Source of the DNA: Roseihalotalea indica
GTDB lineage: Bacteria > Bacteroidota > Bacteroidia > Cytophagales > Cyclobacteriaceae
NCBI RefSeq assembly: GCF_022458895.1
Contig: NZ_JAINFL010000010.1
Span: forward strand, 124,001-188,000
Direction: 5' to 3'
DNA: 64,000 nucleotides
Position 1 is the first letter of the stretch. Each line of letters begins with the position of its first letter. The notes below the pieces were generated by a model, which saw only the letters and a list, made by a program, of their open reading frames with translations, had not been told where the DNA came from and ran no database searches. Positions 35,614-45,398 of the stretch are shown here, in pieces. Position numbers and translations under genes: made by a program.

Positions 35614-35841
35614 CTAAAATTTTGGTGGATTAGTATTGACATCTGCATCAATATCATGTTTTTCCAGCCACTCTCCCCAAGAAGGAATCTTACGAGCTGA
35701 TGGATGAAGACATGGGTCGTATAAAATCTCCTTGTATTCGCCATAAGAGCGCCTCAACAGCTTCTGAAAACCTTCTGGTAATTCAGACCACTTAAGTTTC
35801 TGTTTAGTGCTTTCCAATCCTGTCATATAATTTTGTTTCAC
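35614..35841 (-). CDS. Small hypothetical protein
   Basis: The 75-residue frame (MKQNYMTGLESTKQKLKWSE...) has sensible amino-acid usage, with Trp, Pro and Asp in a composition typical of soluble proteins (LPEGFQKLLRRSYGEYKEILY). No family is recognised. It is isolated in an AT-rich region that otherwise lacks genes, which lowers confidence. It could be a fragment of a larger lost gene. Start could also be Met6 (35826). Confidence 0.35.
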   Translation of the reverse strand: MKQNYMTGLESTKQKLKWSELPEGFQKLLRRSYGEYKEILYDPCLHPSARKIPSWGEWLEKHDIDADVNTNPPKF

Positions 35842-36365
35842 TATAAATCGTATGCCCCTGTCTTTTGTTACTTACAAGACAGTAATTCTTCGAGATAATT
35901 CTAAAATTCGATTAAATGTATCCTTAAGTACGGTATAGTGAACACTTAGTTGTTGATTGAGAAAATTATCAGTTTAAGCTATTATAAAAATAGGTGGATC
36001 AATACACAATGTTTACCTATTAAGAATAATTCTCAGTCTACCCACCTAAGTGCCAAGGTTAAGTATCAAAGACTCTGTATTCATTTTGCATTAAGGTTAA
36101 AAGATTACTAATAAAAGGATGTTTTCTTTATCTAAATGTTATTTTTCCAAAAACTATAAAATAACTTATCATTCCTAATACATCTAAATTCTCAAAAGGA
36201 TCCATCTATAATATCAGCATAAAAAGCATAATATTTTATATAATTTACAAGATGCCATCTTTTAAATAAGTTTACCCTAAATACCCCTATCAAACCAGGA
36301 AAACCAATCTATTTTTACCTCGTAGGGGTAAATAAAGTATCTCATAATCTGACGTTATAGTAAGG

Positions 36366-36397
36366 CCCATCTTCAGTAGGATGGGTTTTCTTTTTTT
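36366..36397 (+). terminator. Orphan plus-strand rho-independent terminator
   Basis: CCCATC (36366-36371) pairs with GATGGG (36380-36385), followed by TTTTC and a run of seven T residues. No plus-strand gene ends nearby. Confidence 0.65.
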
Positions 36398-36401
36398 AAT
36401 G

Positions 36402-36426
36402 AAAAAACCGCCCGAAGGCGGCTTTT
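36402..36426 (-). terminator. Rho-independent terminator of the secreted nuclease gene
   Basis: On the minus strand GCCGCC-TTCG-GGCGGT forms a tight stem followed by TTTTTT. It lies about 35 bases beyond the stop at 36458. Confidence 0.85.
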
Positions 36427-36457
36427 ATAAGGTTTCTTCCAAATAATTACAGTCACA

Positions 36458-39400
36458 TCAGGGGCACATTAATTTTACCACTTTTAAGCCTTGCGATGGC
36501 AATTGTATTTGAAGTATTAGCTGCTTGGCCGTTGTATTCCATTGAGCAGCATTCAAGGTAAGTTGATTGTTCCCTACCTGTAAAGTATGATGCTGATTAT
36601 ACACCAATTTTCCTATTGCATCATATACTTTAAGAGAAGCAGTTTCCGGATTGTTACTCATAACCGTTACAAAAACTTCCTCTTGAATAGGGTTAGGAAA
36701 CACATTTACCTCAAAGGCCATTGGAGAAGAAATTTCGTCGACATCACTATCAATTATCTGTTTATCCAACGTCTCTTCCCGAGCCACTGGCGAATTTCCC
36801 TCTTCATATAGTGCTTCGCCTTCTATTACAGTACCTGTCTCGTCCTTATACTGATACTGTAATAAATACCAGTTGATGCCCGGCTTTTTCTTAGTGAGTA
36901 GAACAGTTGTATACTTTACATTTTTTCTTCCCTGGTCGATAACCTTACCTTCTTCATCTATTACCTTATAAATTAAGTTAGTGCGTACCCGGTCTGGGTT
37001 TTCTACATCCCAGACAACCTTGCGGGGATTCCAGCGAGAGATTTTCTCATTGGCAGAAACCATTAGTTTAGCCGGCTCGCAGGCTTCATCACTTGATGCT
37101 GAAGTTCCGCTGATCTTTTCTCCCTGGTAGCGGTAACTATACTGGAGTGTAGCTTCGCCATCGCGAGTTGCCCGAAAAAATACTTCCCTCGTTTCGCCTG
37201 GTTTTAGTAAGTGAATGCGGGGTAGACTAGGTTCAGTTAGGCTAAAAAACACCAGGATTCGTTCATTAGTCGTATTTTTCACCTCCCACCGCTTGAATTT
37301 GGCAGGTATGGTTGAGCAAACCGGGGTAACCACAATGGGGTTACGAGCTAAAGTTAAACGAGCCAACGGAGGGTCATGATCACTGACCATATCAATAAAC
37401 TCACTGTTGATATGCACAACGTCATACTCTGCTTCCCCAGCCAGACTCGCTGAAACTAGAATATGATCCAGCGCCTGAGCATTCCCTTCAAAATTGTAGC
37501 TATATCGCTCAGTCTCATCTAGTGTTTTGGTCAGGTTTACCAGGTTTTCTTCCAGAATCTCCAGAGGCTCAAAAAACTGGAACTCGTTGAAGTCGCCTAA
37601 AACGGCTACCTTGGCATCGGCATCTTCAGCCAGCAGTTCTGCCACAAAAGTATTCACTGCCTCCGCCTGATCAATACGACTATTTAAGCCGCCATTGGCC
37701 GGTGGCTGCTCATCACCAAATAGCGGATCACTACCACCTTTGGAAGAAAAGTGATTGTTAATAATCGTGATGGTTTGACTGTTGAAAGTGAAAGTAGCCA
37801 CTAGTGGCAAGCGGCTTCGGTAAAACGGGTTATCAGGGTTGGTTTGCTGATCGGTGGGGTCTACTACCGTTTGTAGAGAACCTTCCACCAGTGAAACCCG
37901 GTCGGAATTGTACAAATAAGCTACCCGGATATTTCCTCCTGGCTCTCCACCGTTGGTATCATCTCCGATAAAAGGGTTATCAATAAATGCATACGTTGGA
38001 CCACCAGCCGCACTGATGGCATCTACCACTGCCTGAAGCGTTTGATCGGCTGAAGTTACACTGGTATTGTCTGCTCCATCATTATCCTGCACCTCCTGAA
38101 GGGCGATAACATCCGGAGTTTTCAGATAATTAATGATCTGGTTAGCAATAGCTTCAAAGCGATCATCACTGGGGTCCAGATTCTCAACATTATAGCCCGC
38201 CAGGGTCAGTTGGTCAGCCGTGCCAGTCAGGGATGTGGTTTCCCGACTGTTACCACCACTCTGAGCATTTACCGGGCTAATCGGAAGAATTGCGTAATCA
38301 TCAAAGCCGTACCCGACCACCCCGGTGATATCTCCTAGCAGGTCGCCAATATTTACTTCCGGTGTGGTTCCTGATGGGAGTGGAGGATCGATCTGGATAC
38401 GTTCAGGATTGAGATCAGCCCCAATAGGATTGTTTGGGTCGTCATCATCAAGAATGGTAATGCCACCGCGGGCATTTTCTCCGGTTGCGTAAGCATCATT
38501 TCCTGAAATAGCGTATACTTCGCCAAAATTGTTGGTCAGACTTACGGCCTGGGCATTGGGAAGTGTTACCAGCATGCCTTCCAGGCTTTCCCAGAAATCT
38601 CGCCCATCACGGGTAGGATCATAGTCGGTAGAACCAGCATCGTCTACAATTTCAGTAGGAGGTTGCCGATCCACTCCCAGCACTAGCGGAGTAATACTGC
38701 CGGTGCCAATCACCGCAATGTCAGTAACATCTTCTAGTTGGGTGGCTTCAAAATATTCGCTTACTGTTCCGGTTACCTCTAGCAAGTCTCCAATAGCTAC
38801 TGAAGGGGCTGAGCCAGTGAACACTAAAATTCCGTCAGAAGTATCTTCGTTTCCGTCTCCGGTAGCGTCCTGCATGTAAAATCCGTTAGAAGCTATAGCC
38901 GTCACCACTCCCTGCGTCTTCACTGGTTGCCCAACCAGCGGCGAGGCATAGGTGGGAGATGTAAAATCATCACCATCGCCCTGAATCTCATAGATAGCAA
39001 CCGACGCTACAGGTATTTCCGGTTCAACATTTTCTGCCCCAGGGGTTGGAGCAAAGGCGGCGTAGGTTTGGGTATTTCGGAACCCGCCTGTTCCGTTCGG
39101 AAAGCGCTGTACTGACTCAGTAGTAGCACTTCCATTCTCATTTTCATCTACCTGCGGCTGGTTTTCATTTAGCAAGGTCAGCAGCTCGGCATCGTCATCA
39201 TCACTGGTATCATAGACAATAGCATCCAACAGATTTTCCAGTGTGATGGGGGTTCCACTCGGAAAGTCAGCGGCATTTCCTTCGTACAGAGCCACCGCAT
39301 CTGGTCCATTCTGTAAACCATTGGTTGTGAACTCTACCAAATCAACATTTGGCACTGTAGCACTGCCAATGACAAAGTATCCGTTCTCATCAGTGTTGTT

Positions 39401-40189
39401 TCCATCCAGATCAATGGCATCATAAGCCACATCACCGTTGCCATTAAAAAGCACAACTACAAAACCGTCCAAGGAGGTATTTCCAGCCCCGCCGTCATAA
39501 AGCTCAATAAATTCGGCAGCATCCGTACTATTTTGATCAGCATCAATTTCGTTAATAACAATCACCGGGGTTTCACCTGGTCCGCCATCACCATCTGGCT
39601 GATAGGTCCCTAAAGGAAAAGGGGTACTGGCGGAGGCATTGGTTGTTTCTCCATCCAGGGCATCTGTACCGCTGTAAAGCCAGTTATCCAATTGAAAAGT
39701 GCTTCCATCCGGGCCGGTACCATTTTGTCGATACGCCCATCCATCAGTGTATTCCCAGGCCTGGTTGCTACCGCTAGCATCGATATCACCAAAAATATCA
39801 ACCACCACACCGTTTTGAAAAAGCTCAATGGCATCGTCCCCATTGATGCTCGCTGCTGAGCCACTGATGTAATCCGGGGTAAATCCGAAAAAATTGTTAA
39901 AGCCCGGGCTTTCGGTAGCAATGTAAAGGTACTCACCGGCAGAAACGGCATCGGCAGGAAACGTAAACTCTTCCCCATCGCTGCCTCCGCCATTGTTGGC
40001 GGAGCCCAGGCCATAGCTGCTCAGGTCGGCAATATCACTGAGAGCATATATTTCAATAGCCTTAGGAATACCACCCGTCAGCGGGCCATCCACAACCCCG
40101 GTAATAATCAAATCAGATTGCGCCCGTGAATAACCGGCCAGGCATATACCGAGGATACAGCAGGCTAAGGTTCGTAAAATGTGTTTCAT
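36458..40189 (-). CDS. T9SS-exported lamin-tail/endonuclease-exonuclease-phosphatase protein (ExeM/NucH-like)
   Basis: The 1243-residue protein has a signal peptide ending YSRAQ. Two lamin-tail-like domains follow (about 24-200, ending in a Gly-rich linker; about 205-395, starting VIVINEIDADQN), then an OB-like region and an EEP nuclease domain at about 680-990. The catalytic pattern is seen in ALQEVQDN (Glu), INNHFSSKG (His), LGDFNEF (Asp/Asn), ALDHILVS and SDHDPPLARL (His). The C-terminal end VFPNPIQEEVFV...LKVVKLMCP is a type IX sorting domain. It is probably an extracellular DNase for nutrient acquisition or matrix turnover (inference). The gene is monocistronic with its own terminator. 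Confidence 0.87.
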   Translation of the reverse strand: MKHILRTLACCILGICLAGYSRAQSDLIITGVVDGPLTGGIPKAIEIYALSDIADLSSYGLGSANNGGGSDGEEFTFPADAVSAGEYLYIATESPGFNNFFGFTPDYISGSAASINGDDAIELFQNGVVVDIFGDIDASGSNQAWEYTDGWAYRQNGTGPDGSTFQLDNWLYSGTDALDGETTNASASTPFPLGTYQPDGDGGPGETPVIVINEIDADQNSTDAAEFIELYDGGAGNTSLDGFVVVLFNGNGDVAYDAIDLDGNNTDENGYFVIGSATVPNVDLVEFTTNGLQNGPDAVALYEGNAADFPSGTPITLENLLDAIVYDTSDDDDAELLTLLNENQPQVDENENGSATTESVQRFPNGTGGFRNTQTYAAFAPTPGAENVEPEIPVASVAIYEIQGDGDDFTSPTYASPLVGQPVKTQGVVTAIASNGFYMQDATGDGNEDTSDGILVFTGSAPSVAIGDLLEVTGTVSEYFEATQLEDVTDIAVIGTGSITPLVLGVDRQPPTEIVDDAGSTDYDPTRDGRDFWESLEGMLVTLPNAQAVSLTNNFGEVYAISGNDAYATGENARGGITILDDDDPNNPIGADLNPERIQIDPPLPSGTTPEVNIGDLLGDITGVVGYGFDDYAILPISPVNAQSGGNSRETTSLTGTADQLTLAGYNVENLDPSDDRFEAIANQIINYLKTPDVIALQEVQDNDGADNTSVTSADQTLQAVVDAISAAGGPTYAFIDNPFIGDDTNGGEPGGNIRVAYLYNSDRVSLVEGSLQTVVDPTDQQTNPDNPFYRSRLPLVATFTFNSQTITIINNHFSSKGGSDPLFGDEQPPANGGLNSRIDQAEAVNTFVAELLAEDADAKVAVLGDFNEFQFFEPLEILEENLVNLTKTLDETERYSYNFEGNAQALDHILVSASLAGEAEYDVVHINSEFIDMVSDHDPPLARLTLARNPIVVTPVCSTIPAKFKRWEVKNTTNERILVFFSLTEPSLPRIHLLKPGETREVFFRATRDGEATLQYSYRYQGEKISGTSASSDEACEPAKLMVSANEKISRWNPRKVVWDVENPDRVRTNLIYKVIDEEGKVIDQGRKNVKYTTVLLTKKKPGINWYLLQYQYKDETGTVIEGEALYEEGNSPVAREETLDKQIIDSDVDEISSPMAFEVNVFPNPIQEEVFVTVMSNNPETASLKVYDAIGKLVYNQHHTLQVGNNQLTLNAAQWNTTAKQLILQIQLPSQGLKVVKLMCP

Positions 40190-40363
40190 GAGAATCGATT
40201 AGGTTTAATAAAAAAGGAGGTAAAAATAGAAAATTGAACCGGTGCCGACTTAGCCTTTTTATTATCAAATTGTTAAGAAACTTCAGAGGGTACCCGGTGC
40301 CAAACAGATGGCTTTTAGAAAAGAATATTTATAGAGCAAGAAATGAAATGATCAGAATAAACG

Positions 40364-40693
40364 CTAGTCCGCTTCCACTTCTAATTGTTGGTGTACCATT
40401 TGCCGAAATGCCTCGTACCGATCCTGATGGCTGGCCTCAAACCCCAATAGCTTCAGTGTTTCTTTAAACCCATCCACCGACTCTCCCGCCAGCGAAACCT
40501 GGGCCAGATGATACTGATTGTAAGATGGTACCAGAATATAAGGTTTACGGTAAACATCTTGTACGGAAAGCATTGTTGTACACGTATAGAGGGTATAGGC
40601 TTCGTACGTTTTGCACTCCTCATCTAATCTGAGCAAAATTGCTTTGTGAGATAATAGTAATTCGTAAAACGATGTTGAATTTGCGTTGTCCAT
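40364..40693 (-). CDS. Hypothetical protein
   Basis: The 109-residue soluble helical protein (SFYELLLSHKAILLRLDEECKTYEAYTLYTC..., FRQMVHQQLEVEAD at the end) has no signal peptide. I do not recognise a family. It lies between the TonB receptor gene and the nuclease gene on the same strand, 100 bases after the receptor stop and 174 bases before the nuclease start. Its sensible composition supports a real gene, but it has no motif. Confidence 0.5.
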   Translation of the reverse strand: MDNANSTSFYELLLSHKAILLRLDEECKTYEAYTLYTCTTMLSVQDVYRKPYILVPSYNQYHLAQVSLAGESVDGFKETLKLLGFEASHQDRYEAFRQMVHQQLEVEAD

Positions 40694-40793
40694 ATGCTTG
40701 AATATGCTTTAATAAATACCATGCGAAGGTAGTTATACCAGCGGCCAGGCATATTGCGGCTACATCAAGGAATAGTAAAGTTTGTGTTAATCC

Positions 40794-43373
40794 CTACCGG
40801 AAACGGCCGGTTAGCTGAACACCGAACAAACGGGGTGGTCCGGCAATGAAGGTAGGAATTCCCAGTGCCTCTCCGGTATTTCCGGCATCAATTAGGTAGT
40901 CTTCATCCGTAGCATTATTCACGTATACAGCCAGCTCGGCTCGCTGATTCCACCACTGCACTCCGGTACGCACATTCAATAACTCATACCCTTCCTGTTC
41001 CAGTCCGGCCTGGTTCTCTTCTTCAAAAAAGACGTGTGACTTGTAAGAATAGGTGGGACGAAAAAACCAGCGTCCCCAGTCAGATAAAGCAAACGTGAGA
41101 TTAAGCCCTAGCGAGCCGGAATGTTTAGGGGTGAGGCGGAATGTATTTCCGGCTAATGCCTGATCTTGCCCATCCGCACCGTTATTATCAAAAGCAGCAT
41201 CAATAAAAGCATAACTTCCAAACACCTGAATAGCTCGGGTCAGCACACCTCTTAATGAAGTTTCAAAACCATAGGCGGTGGCATTCCCCACATCGCGGGT
41301 TTCATAAACCAGCCCGGCACTGGATAAAGAAGCTACCTGGGTTTGAAAGTCTCGGTAATCGTAATAGAAGGCACTGGCATCCCATTGAAATCGGTCTTGT
41401 TGCATCAGTAATTTACTGCCCAGTTCGTAGCTCCAGACAATCTCATCGTTCAACACGCTTACTTCCTGCCCTAGTACCTGAATCACATTCGGGCGCCGCC
41501 CCCGGGCTACACTGCCGAACAAGTTCCAGTCTGGTTTAATCTGGTAATCCAGCGCGACTCGCCCCACCATCGACAGAAATGTCTCATTGTGTGAAACCCT
41601 CCCTCGCGAAGGTGGAAAGAGGTTATTCGGCAGCGTGCCTAACACAAAACCAAGGGCTCCAAACTTTTTAGCATCCTGCGATTCAATCGCTCCAGTGATA
41701 TTCTCGTAAGTACCTCGCAATCCCAGCGTTACATCTAGTTGGTCGTTGAGAGGATAGGTGCCATCGGCAAATAATTCAAAAGCATAATTTTTCCCGTAGT
41801 TCGTCTGCCCCTCGGGGTTGGATGCGTTCAGCGGTAGTCCGGCCAATACATTAAATACTTCCGGTACGTCGGGAATAGCCTGAACCAGGTTGGCGGTACC
41901 ATCCGGGTTTACCAGCGGCTCTTCGGGAATGCTTTGCAATAAGCTTTCTTTATCCGGACGATCTGAGTTTTGAATACTTCCCCGGATGGCGGGAGTAAAA
42001 AGCGTATATAAACTTTGCTCATTAGTTTCCAGCACAAGCTGCTGAGAACCATCCTCCCAGAAGAAACTCACTCCGCCAAAACCCGAAAATCCGGAAGCTT
42101 TCTGATAGTTTACCCGTATTTCCTGGCTAAACTGCTTTCCTAATGCATGTTCCGAAGACCATAAGGCCGGGGCAACGGTTCCGTCAGCATCTAATGACTC
42201 GTAAGCATCAAACTCCCGATAAGCAGTAATTGACGTCAAATCCAGCGTATTGGTCAGCGTATGATTCGCCAATAAAGTAGTTCCCCATACCGTACGATCA
42301 ACGAACAGGTCTTCTCCCCGCTCCAGATCAGCAAAGGTAAATGGACTGGTTGTTCCCCCGGCCGGAGCATATATCCCGCTTTTAAAGGCCGTGCCGGGTG
42401 GGGTATCTATTTGGTAGTTTACAATCAGATCGATCACTGTTCTTGAGCCGGGCAGATAGCGTATAGATGTACGAATTGCTTTGGTATCTTTCCCATTAAG
42501 GTTACCACCCGAAAGATTTTGAATGTAACCGTCTCGTTGATTAAGAATTCCGGCAACCCGTACTAATAACGTATCCTCAATCACGGGCAGGTTAACAAAG
42601 CCCGAAAGCAGGCGTTGATCATAGTTACCCACTCCTAACCGTAGTTCGGTATTAAAATTACGCTGAGGTTTGTTCTGGATGAGATGCACCGCACCGATCT
42701 GCGCTCCCCGACCAAACAGTGTCCCCTGGGGTCCTTTTAACACTTCTACCCGTTCCAGATCAAAAAGCTCTACCACCGAACCACGGGATTTGCTGATTGA
42801 GACCCCATCCTGAAATACCGATACCCGGGGTTCCAGGCGAGAATCTCCATCATCGCTGGTGATGCCCCGAATAACAAACCCGGGGTTATTAGGGCTTTGT
42901 ACCTGCACCTGTAACCCGGGCACGTATTCGGACAGTGCGTCAAACTCGTAAATGTTGGTTTCTTTGAGGAAATTGCCGTCGTGGCTGGTCAGGGCAATGG
43001 GCACCTCCTGCACCAGTTGGCTTCGCTTCTGAGCGGTAACCACCAGACCATCCAGGGAAAGCACTTTTTCATCTAGCGTGATGGTAATATTGGTGATTTG
43101 TCCAGCCTGAACGTTCACCGTTTTGCTTTGCTCTTCAAACCCTACCGAGCTTATTTGGAGGGTATAAGTCTGAGCGGGCAGATCATTAAAGCTAAATTGT
43201 CCGGCCTCATTCGTAGCTGTTCCAACCGTAGTACCCAATACTAATACGGTTGCTCCGGGAATGGGCGGTCCTTCTGACTGTTGTACGATGCCGCGAAGCG
43301 TACCCACTCCGGTCTGGCTCCAACTCAGATAACTCACAAATAAGCCACACAATAAGCTCAGGACAAACCGCAT
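40794..43373 (-). CDS. TonB-dependent outer-membrane receptor
   Basis: The 859-residue protein has a signal peptide. A carboxypeptidase-regulatory-like domain follows (TLRGIVQQSEGPPIPGATVLVLGTTVGTATNEAGQFSFNDLPAQ, about 24-110), then a plug domain (VPIALTSHDGNFLKETNIYEFDALSEYVPGLQVQ, VEVLKGPQGTLFGRGAQIGAVHLIQNKPQ) and a 22-strand-type barrel ending in FGVQLTGRFR. No SusD-like partner is next to it, so an iron-siderophore or other small-ligand uptake role fits better than a classic SusCD glycan system (inference). It follows the GT39 gene by 26 bases and may be co-transcribed with it. Confidence 0.9.
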   Translation of the reverse strand: MRFVLSLLCGLFVSYLSWSQTGVGTLRGIVQQSEGPPIPGATVLVLGTTVGTATNEAGQFSFNDLPAQTYTLQISSVGFEEQSKTVNVQAGQITNITITLDEKVLSLDGLVVTAQKRSQLVQEVPIALTSHDGNFLKETNIYEFDALSEYVPGLQVQVQSPNNPGFVIRGITSDDGDSRLEPRVSVFQDGVSISKSRGSVVELFDLERVEVLKGPQGTLFGRGAQIGAVHLIQNKPQRNFNTELRLGVGNYDQRLLSGFVNLPVIEDTLLVRVAGILNQRDGYIQNLSGGNLNGKDTKAIRTSIRYLPGSRTVIDLIVNYQIDTPPGTAFKSGIYAPAGGTTSPFTFADLERGEDLFVDRTVWGTTLLANHTLTNTLDLTSITAYREFDAYESLDADGTVAPALWSSEHALGKQFSQEIRVNYQKASGFSGFGGVSFFWEDGSQQLVLETNEQSLYTLFTPAIRGSIQNSDRPDKESLLQSIPEEPLVNPDGTANLVQAIPDVPEVFNVLAGLPLNASNPEGQTNYGKNYAFELFADGTYPLNDQLDVTLGLRGTYENITGAIESQDAKKFGALGFVLGTLPNNLFPPSRGRVSHNETFLSMVGRVALDYQIKPDWNLFGSVARGRRPNVIQVLGQEVSVLNDEIVWSYELGSKLLMQQDRFQWDASAFYYDYRDFQTQVASLSSAGLVYETRDVGNATAYGFETSLRGVLTRAIQVFGSYAFIDAAFDNNGADGQDQALAGNTFRLTPKHSGSLGLNLTFALSDWGRWFFRPTYSYKSHVFFEEENQAGLEQEGYELLNVRTGVQWWNQRAELAVYVNNATDEDYLIDAGNTGEALGIPTFIAGPPRLFGVQLTGRFR

Positions 43374-43399
43374 AGTTTGATGGTTTGCCCGATAAGTTA

Positions 43400-45010
43400 T
43401 TATTTTTTGCTGAATGCCGGTTTTTTAGCCAGAGAATATTTTTTAGTAGCCTCGGTACACCGCAGTTCAATGGTTACGGGTTCAAACAGCTCCCGGTGCT
43501 GAAAGACAATGGGTAGTGTCGGTTGAATAGAATCCAGCTCAGGGGAATATTGCTCACGAGTAATAATGAACGCCTCATGCTGGTTGAGATACTGCTGTAA
43601 ACTGTCTAGGGTAGAAAATTGCCGGATCGGGCGTTGCAGGTAAAAAGAAAATGCCGGATTAAATCGCTTGTAACTCACCACTTCCCGATTTTCCGGGATC
43701 TGTTCCAGGGCTTTCGTAATTGGATTTAGTTGATCAACCCGGGGTAAGATCACATAAAATGAAAGTAAGATTAGCGCTATCCAGGATAAAGCCAGCGCAC
43801 TGATCATGTTAGCTACCTGCTGATGATAGGCAAACCACCACGCTAGCAGTCCGAAAACCGGAGCAAGTACAAAGCAAAAAGCCAGATCGCGCAAAGAAAC
43901 CAAATGAGCTTCAGTTTCCAGGCCAAGATAAACCCCTACGGGCAACGCCACCATTAGTAAAGCATACACCAGCACGGTAGCAGCAACAGCATATTTTTTC
44001 AGGTTCTCGGGCTGAAAGAGTTGGCTTAGAAAATATCCCAAGATGATCGCCAGAAACGGAAAAGCCGGAGCCACATAGGTAGGCAACTTCGTACCGGATA
44101 ACGAAAAAAATACCACTACAACTAACACCGTGAGCAGCGCCAGCAACAACAACCGCTCGGAGCGATTACACCACGCCAGATGAATCGCCTGCCCGGCCAG
44201 CATCGAGAAAGGAAACATCCCGACAATGATTAGTAAAGGAATTATCCAGAATGGCCCACCGTGACCTTCCATGGGTTCCAGAAACCGGCTGACATTCTCG
44301 CGAAACAAAAATTGCTGTAACCATTCTCCATCCGTAGCTACAGTCACTGCTACATACCACGGGGCTGCAATCAGTACAAACAGAGTAATGCCCCACCAGG
44401 GCAAGAAACCTCGTAAAACGGGCCAGCGTAACGATTTGGTAGCTAATAAAAACAATAAAGTCACCATACCTACAATGACGAGGGCTACTGGTCCTTTTGC
44501 CATGACACCTAACCCCAGGGCGGTATAGGCTAACCATAAGTATTTCTGGTTGGTAGTCTCAAAGGTGGCATAAAAGGATAAAATGCTAAGGGTCACAAAA
44601 AAGATAAGATACGGGTCGGGTACTGCCAGATGAAATTGCACAGCCACATGCAGCGAGGATAATAGTACGATGCTCGATAAAAATGCTACTCGCTCACCCA
44701 GAAATCGACGGGCAAACAAAAAAGTAGTCAGAACAGTGAGAATACCAAAGATGGCTGAGAAAAAACGGGCTCCTAACTCAGTAACACCAAATATGCGGTA
44801 ACCCAAGGCCATAAAGTAGTAATGCAGGGGTGGTTTTTGTGCCCTCAGCTTATAGTTAAAGGTAGGCACCACCCACTGATCAGCCTCCAGCATCTCCCGG
44901 GCGCAACCGGCGTTTTTCGCTTCATCCAGAATGTAAATAGACGGGCCGCCCAGATTGCTAAAAAAAATAATGGCTGCCAGCAAAGAAATTATGGCAAGTC
45001 CTCGCGTCAT
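43400..45010 (-). CDS. ArnT-like GT39 lipid-linked-sugar glycosyltransferase
   Basis: The frame from 45073 encodes 557 residues. I prefer the start at 45010 (MTRGLAIISLLAAIIFF), which begins with the first membrane helix and gives 536. It is a polytopic protein with about a dozen helices and the GT39 features: acidic residues in the first periplasmic loop (YILDEAKNAGCAREML), LRAQKPPLHYYFMALGYRIFG, and the second loop LAVPDPYL. A soluble C-terminal domain follows from about residue 440. ArnT-like enzymes move a sugar from polyprenyl phosphate to lipid A or a glycan in the periplasm. The acceptor here is unknown. It sits directly upstream of the TonB receptor gene. Confidence 0.85.
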   Translation of the reverse strand: MTRGLAIISLLAAIIFFSNLGGPSIYILDEAKNAGCAREMLEADQWVVPTFNYKLRAQKPPLHYYFMALGYRIFGVTELGARFFSAIFGILTVLTTFLFARRFLGERVAFLSSIVLLSSLHVAVQFHLAVPDPYLIFFVTLSILSFYATFETTNQKYLWLAYTALGLGVMAKGPVALVIVGMVTLLFLLATKSLRWPVLRGFLPWWGITLFVLIAAPWYVAVTVATDGEWLQQFLFRENVSRFLEPMEGHGGPFWIIPLLIIVGMFPFSMLAGQAIHLAWCNRSERLLLLALLTVLVVVVFFSLSGTKLPTYVAPAFPFLAIILGYFLSQLFQPENLKKYAVAATVLVYALLMVALPVGVYLGLETEAHLVSLRDLAFCFVLAPVFGLLAWWFAYHQQVANMISALALSWIALILLSFYVILPRVDQLNPITKALEQIPENREVVSYKRFNPAFSFYLQRPIRQFSTLDSLQQYLNQHEAFIITREQYSPELDSIQPTLPIVFQHRELFEPVTIELRCTEATKKYSLAKKPAFSKK

Positions 45011-45398
45011 AGAAAAATGAATTTCCTGCGAAAGTACTAAAGCCATCAGGAAGCTGCTGCTGTAGCAGATCAACTTAAGATTAAATCTCTATCAAAAAAT
45101 TAATACCCTCATAACATTTTGTTAATCAACATATTAGCTTCCATTTAATTGAGATAGCACTTTTTCAGCCTGTGCAAAAATAAATGGTAATATGCCATAA
45201 CTATTCAATAATGAGCAACTCTACTTTCTTTGGGTGATCTCTGGCTATTCTCATTGGCGATCTGCCCGAGCAATCTTAAGATTATGCCCTTTTACCTGCA
45301 CATCGCTCAACGAGAAAGTAGTACGTCAAATTATCAGCATACCGGATAAGTTCTGCTGAGAGTGTCCCATAATTACATATGAAGTACTGACCCAAGAG
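45011..45398. other. Gap with possible decayed coding sequence
   Basis: No intact gene. On the minus strand short coding-like stretches (for example VQVKGHNLKIARADRQ then, after a stop and frame change, MRIARDHPKKVELLI) lie around 45190-45330 and could be the relic of a small gene. Evidence is weak. Confidence 0.25.

Larger units (their letters stand above)
35842..36457. other. AT-rich intergenic region with orphan hairpins
   Basis: No gene is seen. Two terminator-like hairpins close the right end (36366-36397 on plus, 36402-36426 on minus). An 8-base inverted repeat, TACCCCTA at 36282-36289 and TAGGGGTA at 36323-36330, precedes them. The plus-strand terminator has no upstream plus-strand gene within 3 kb, so a short non-coding RNA is possible. 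Confidence 0.4.
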
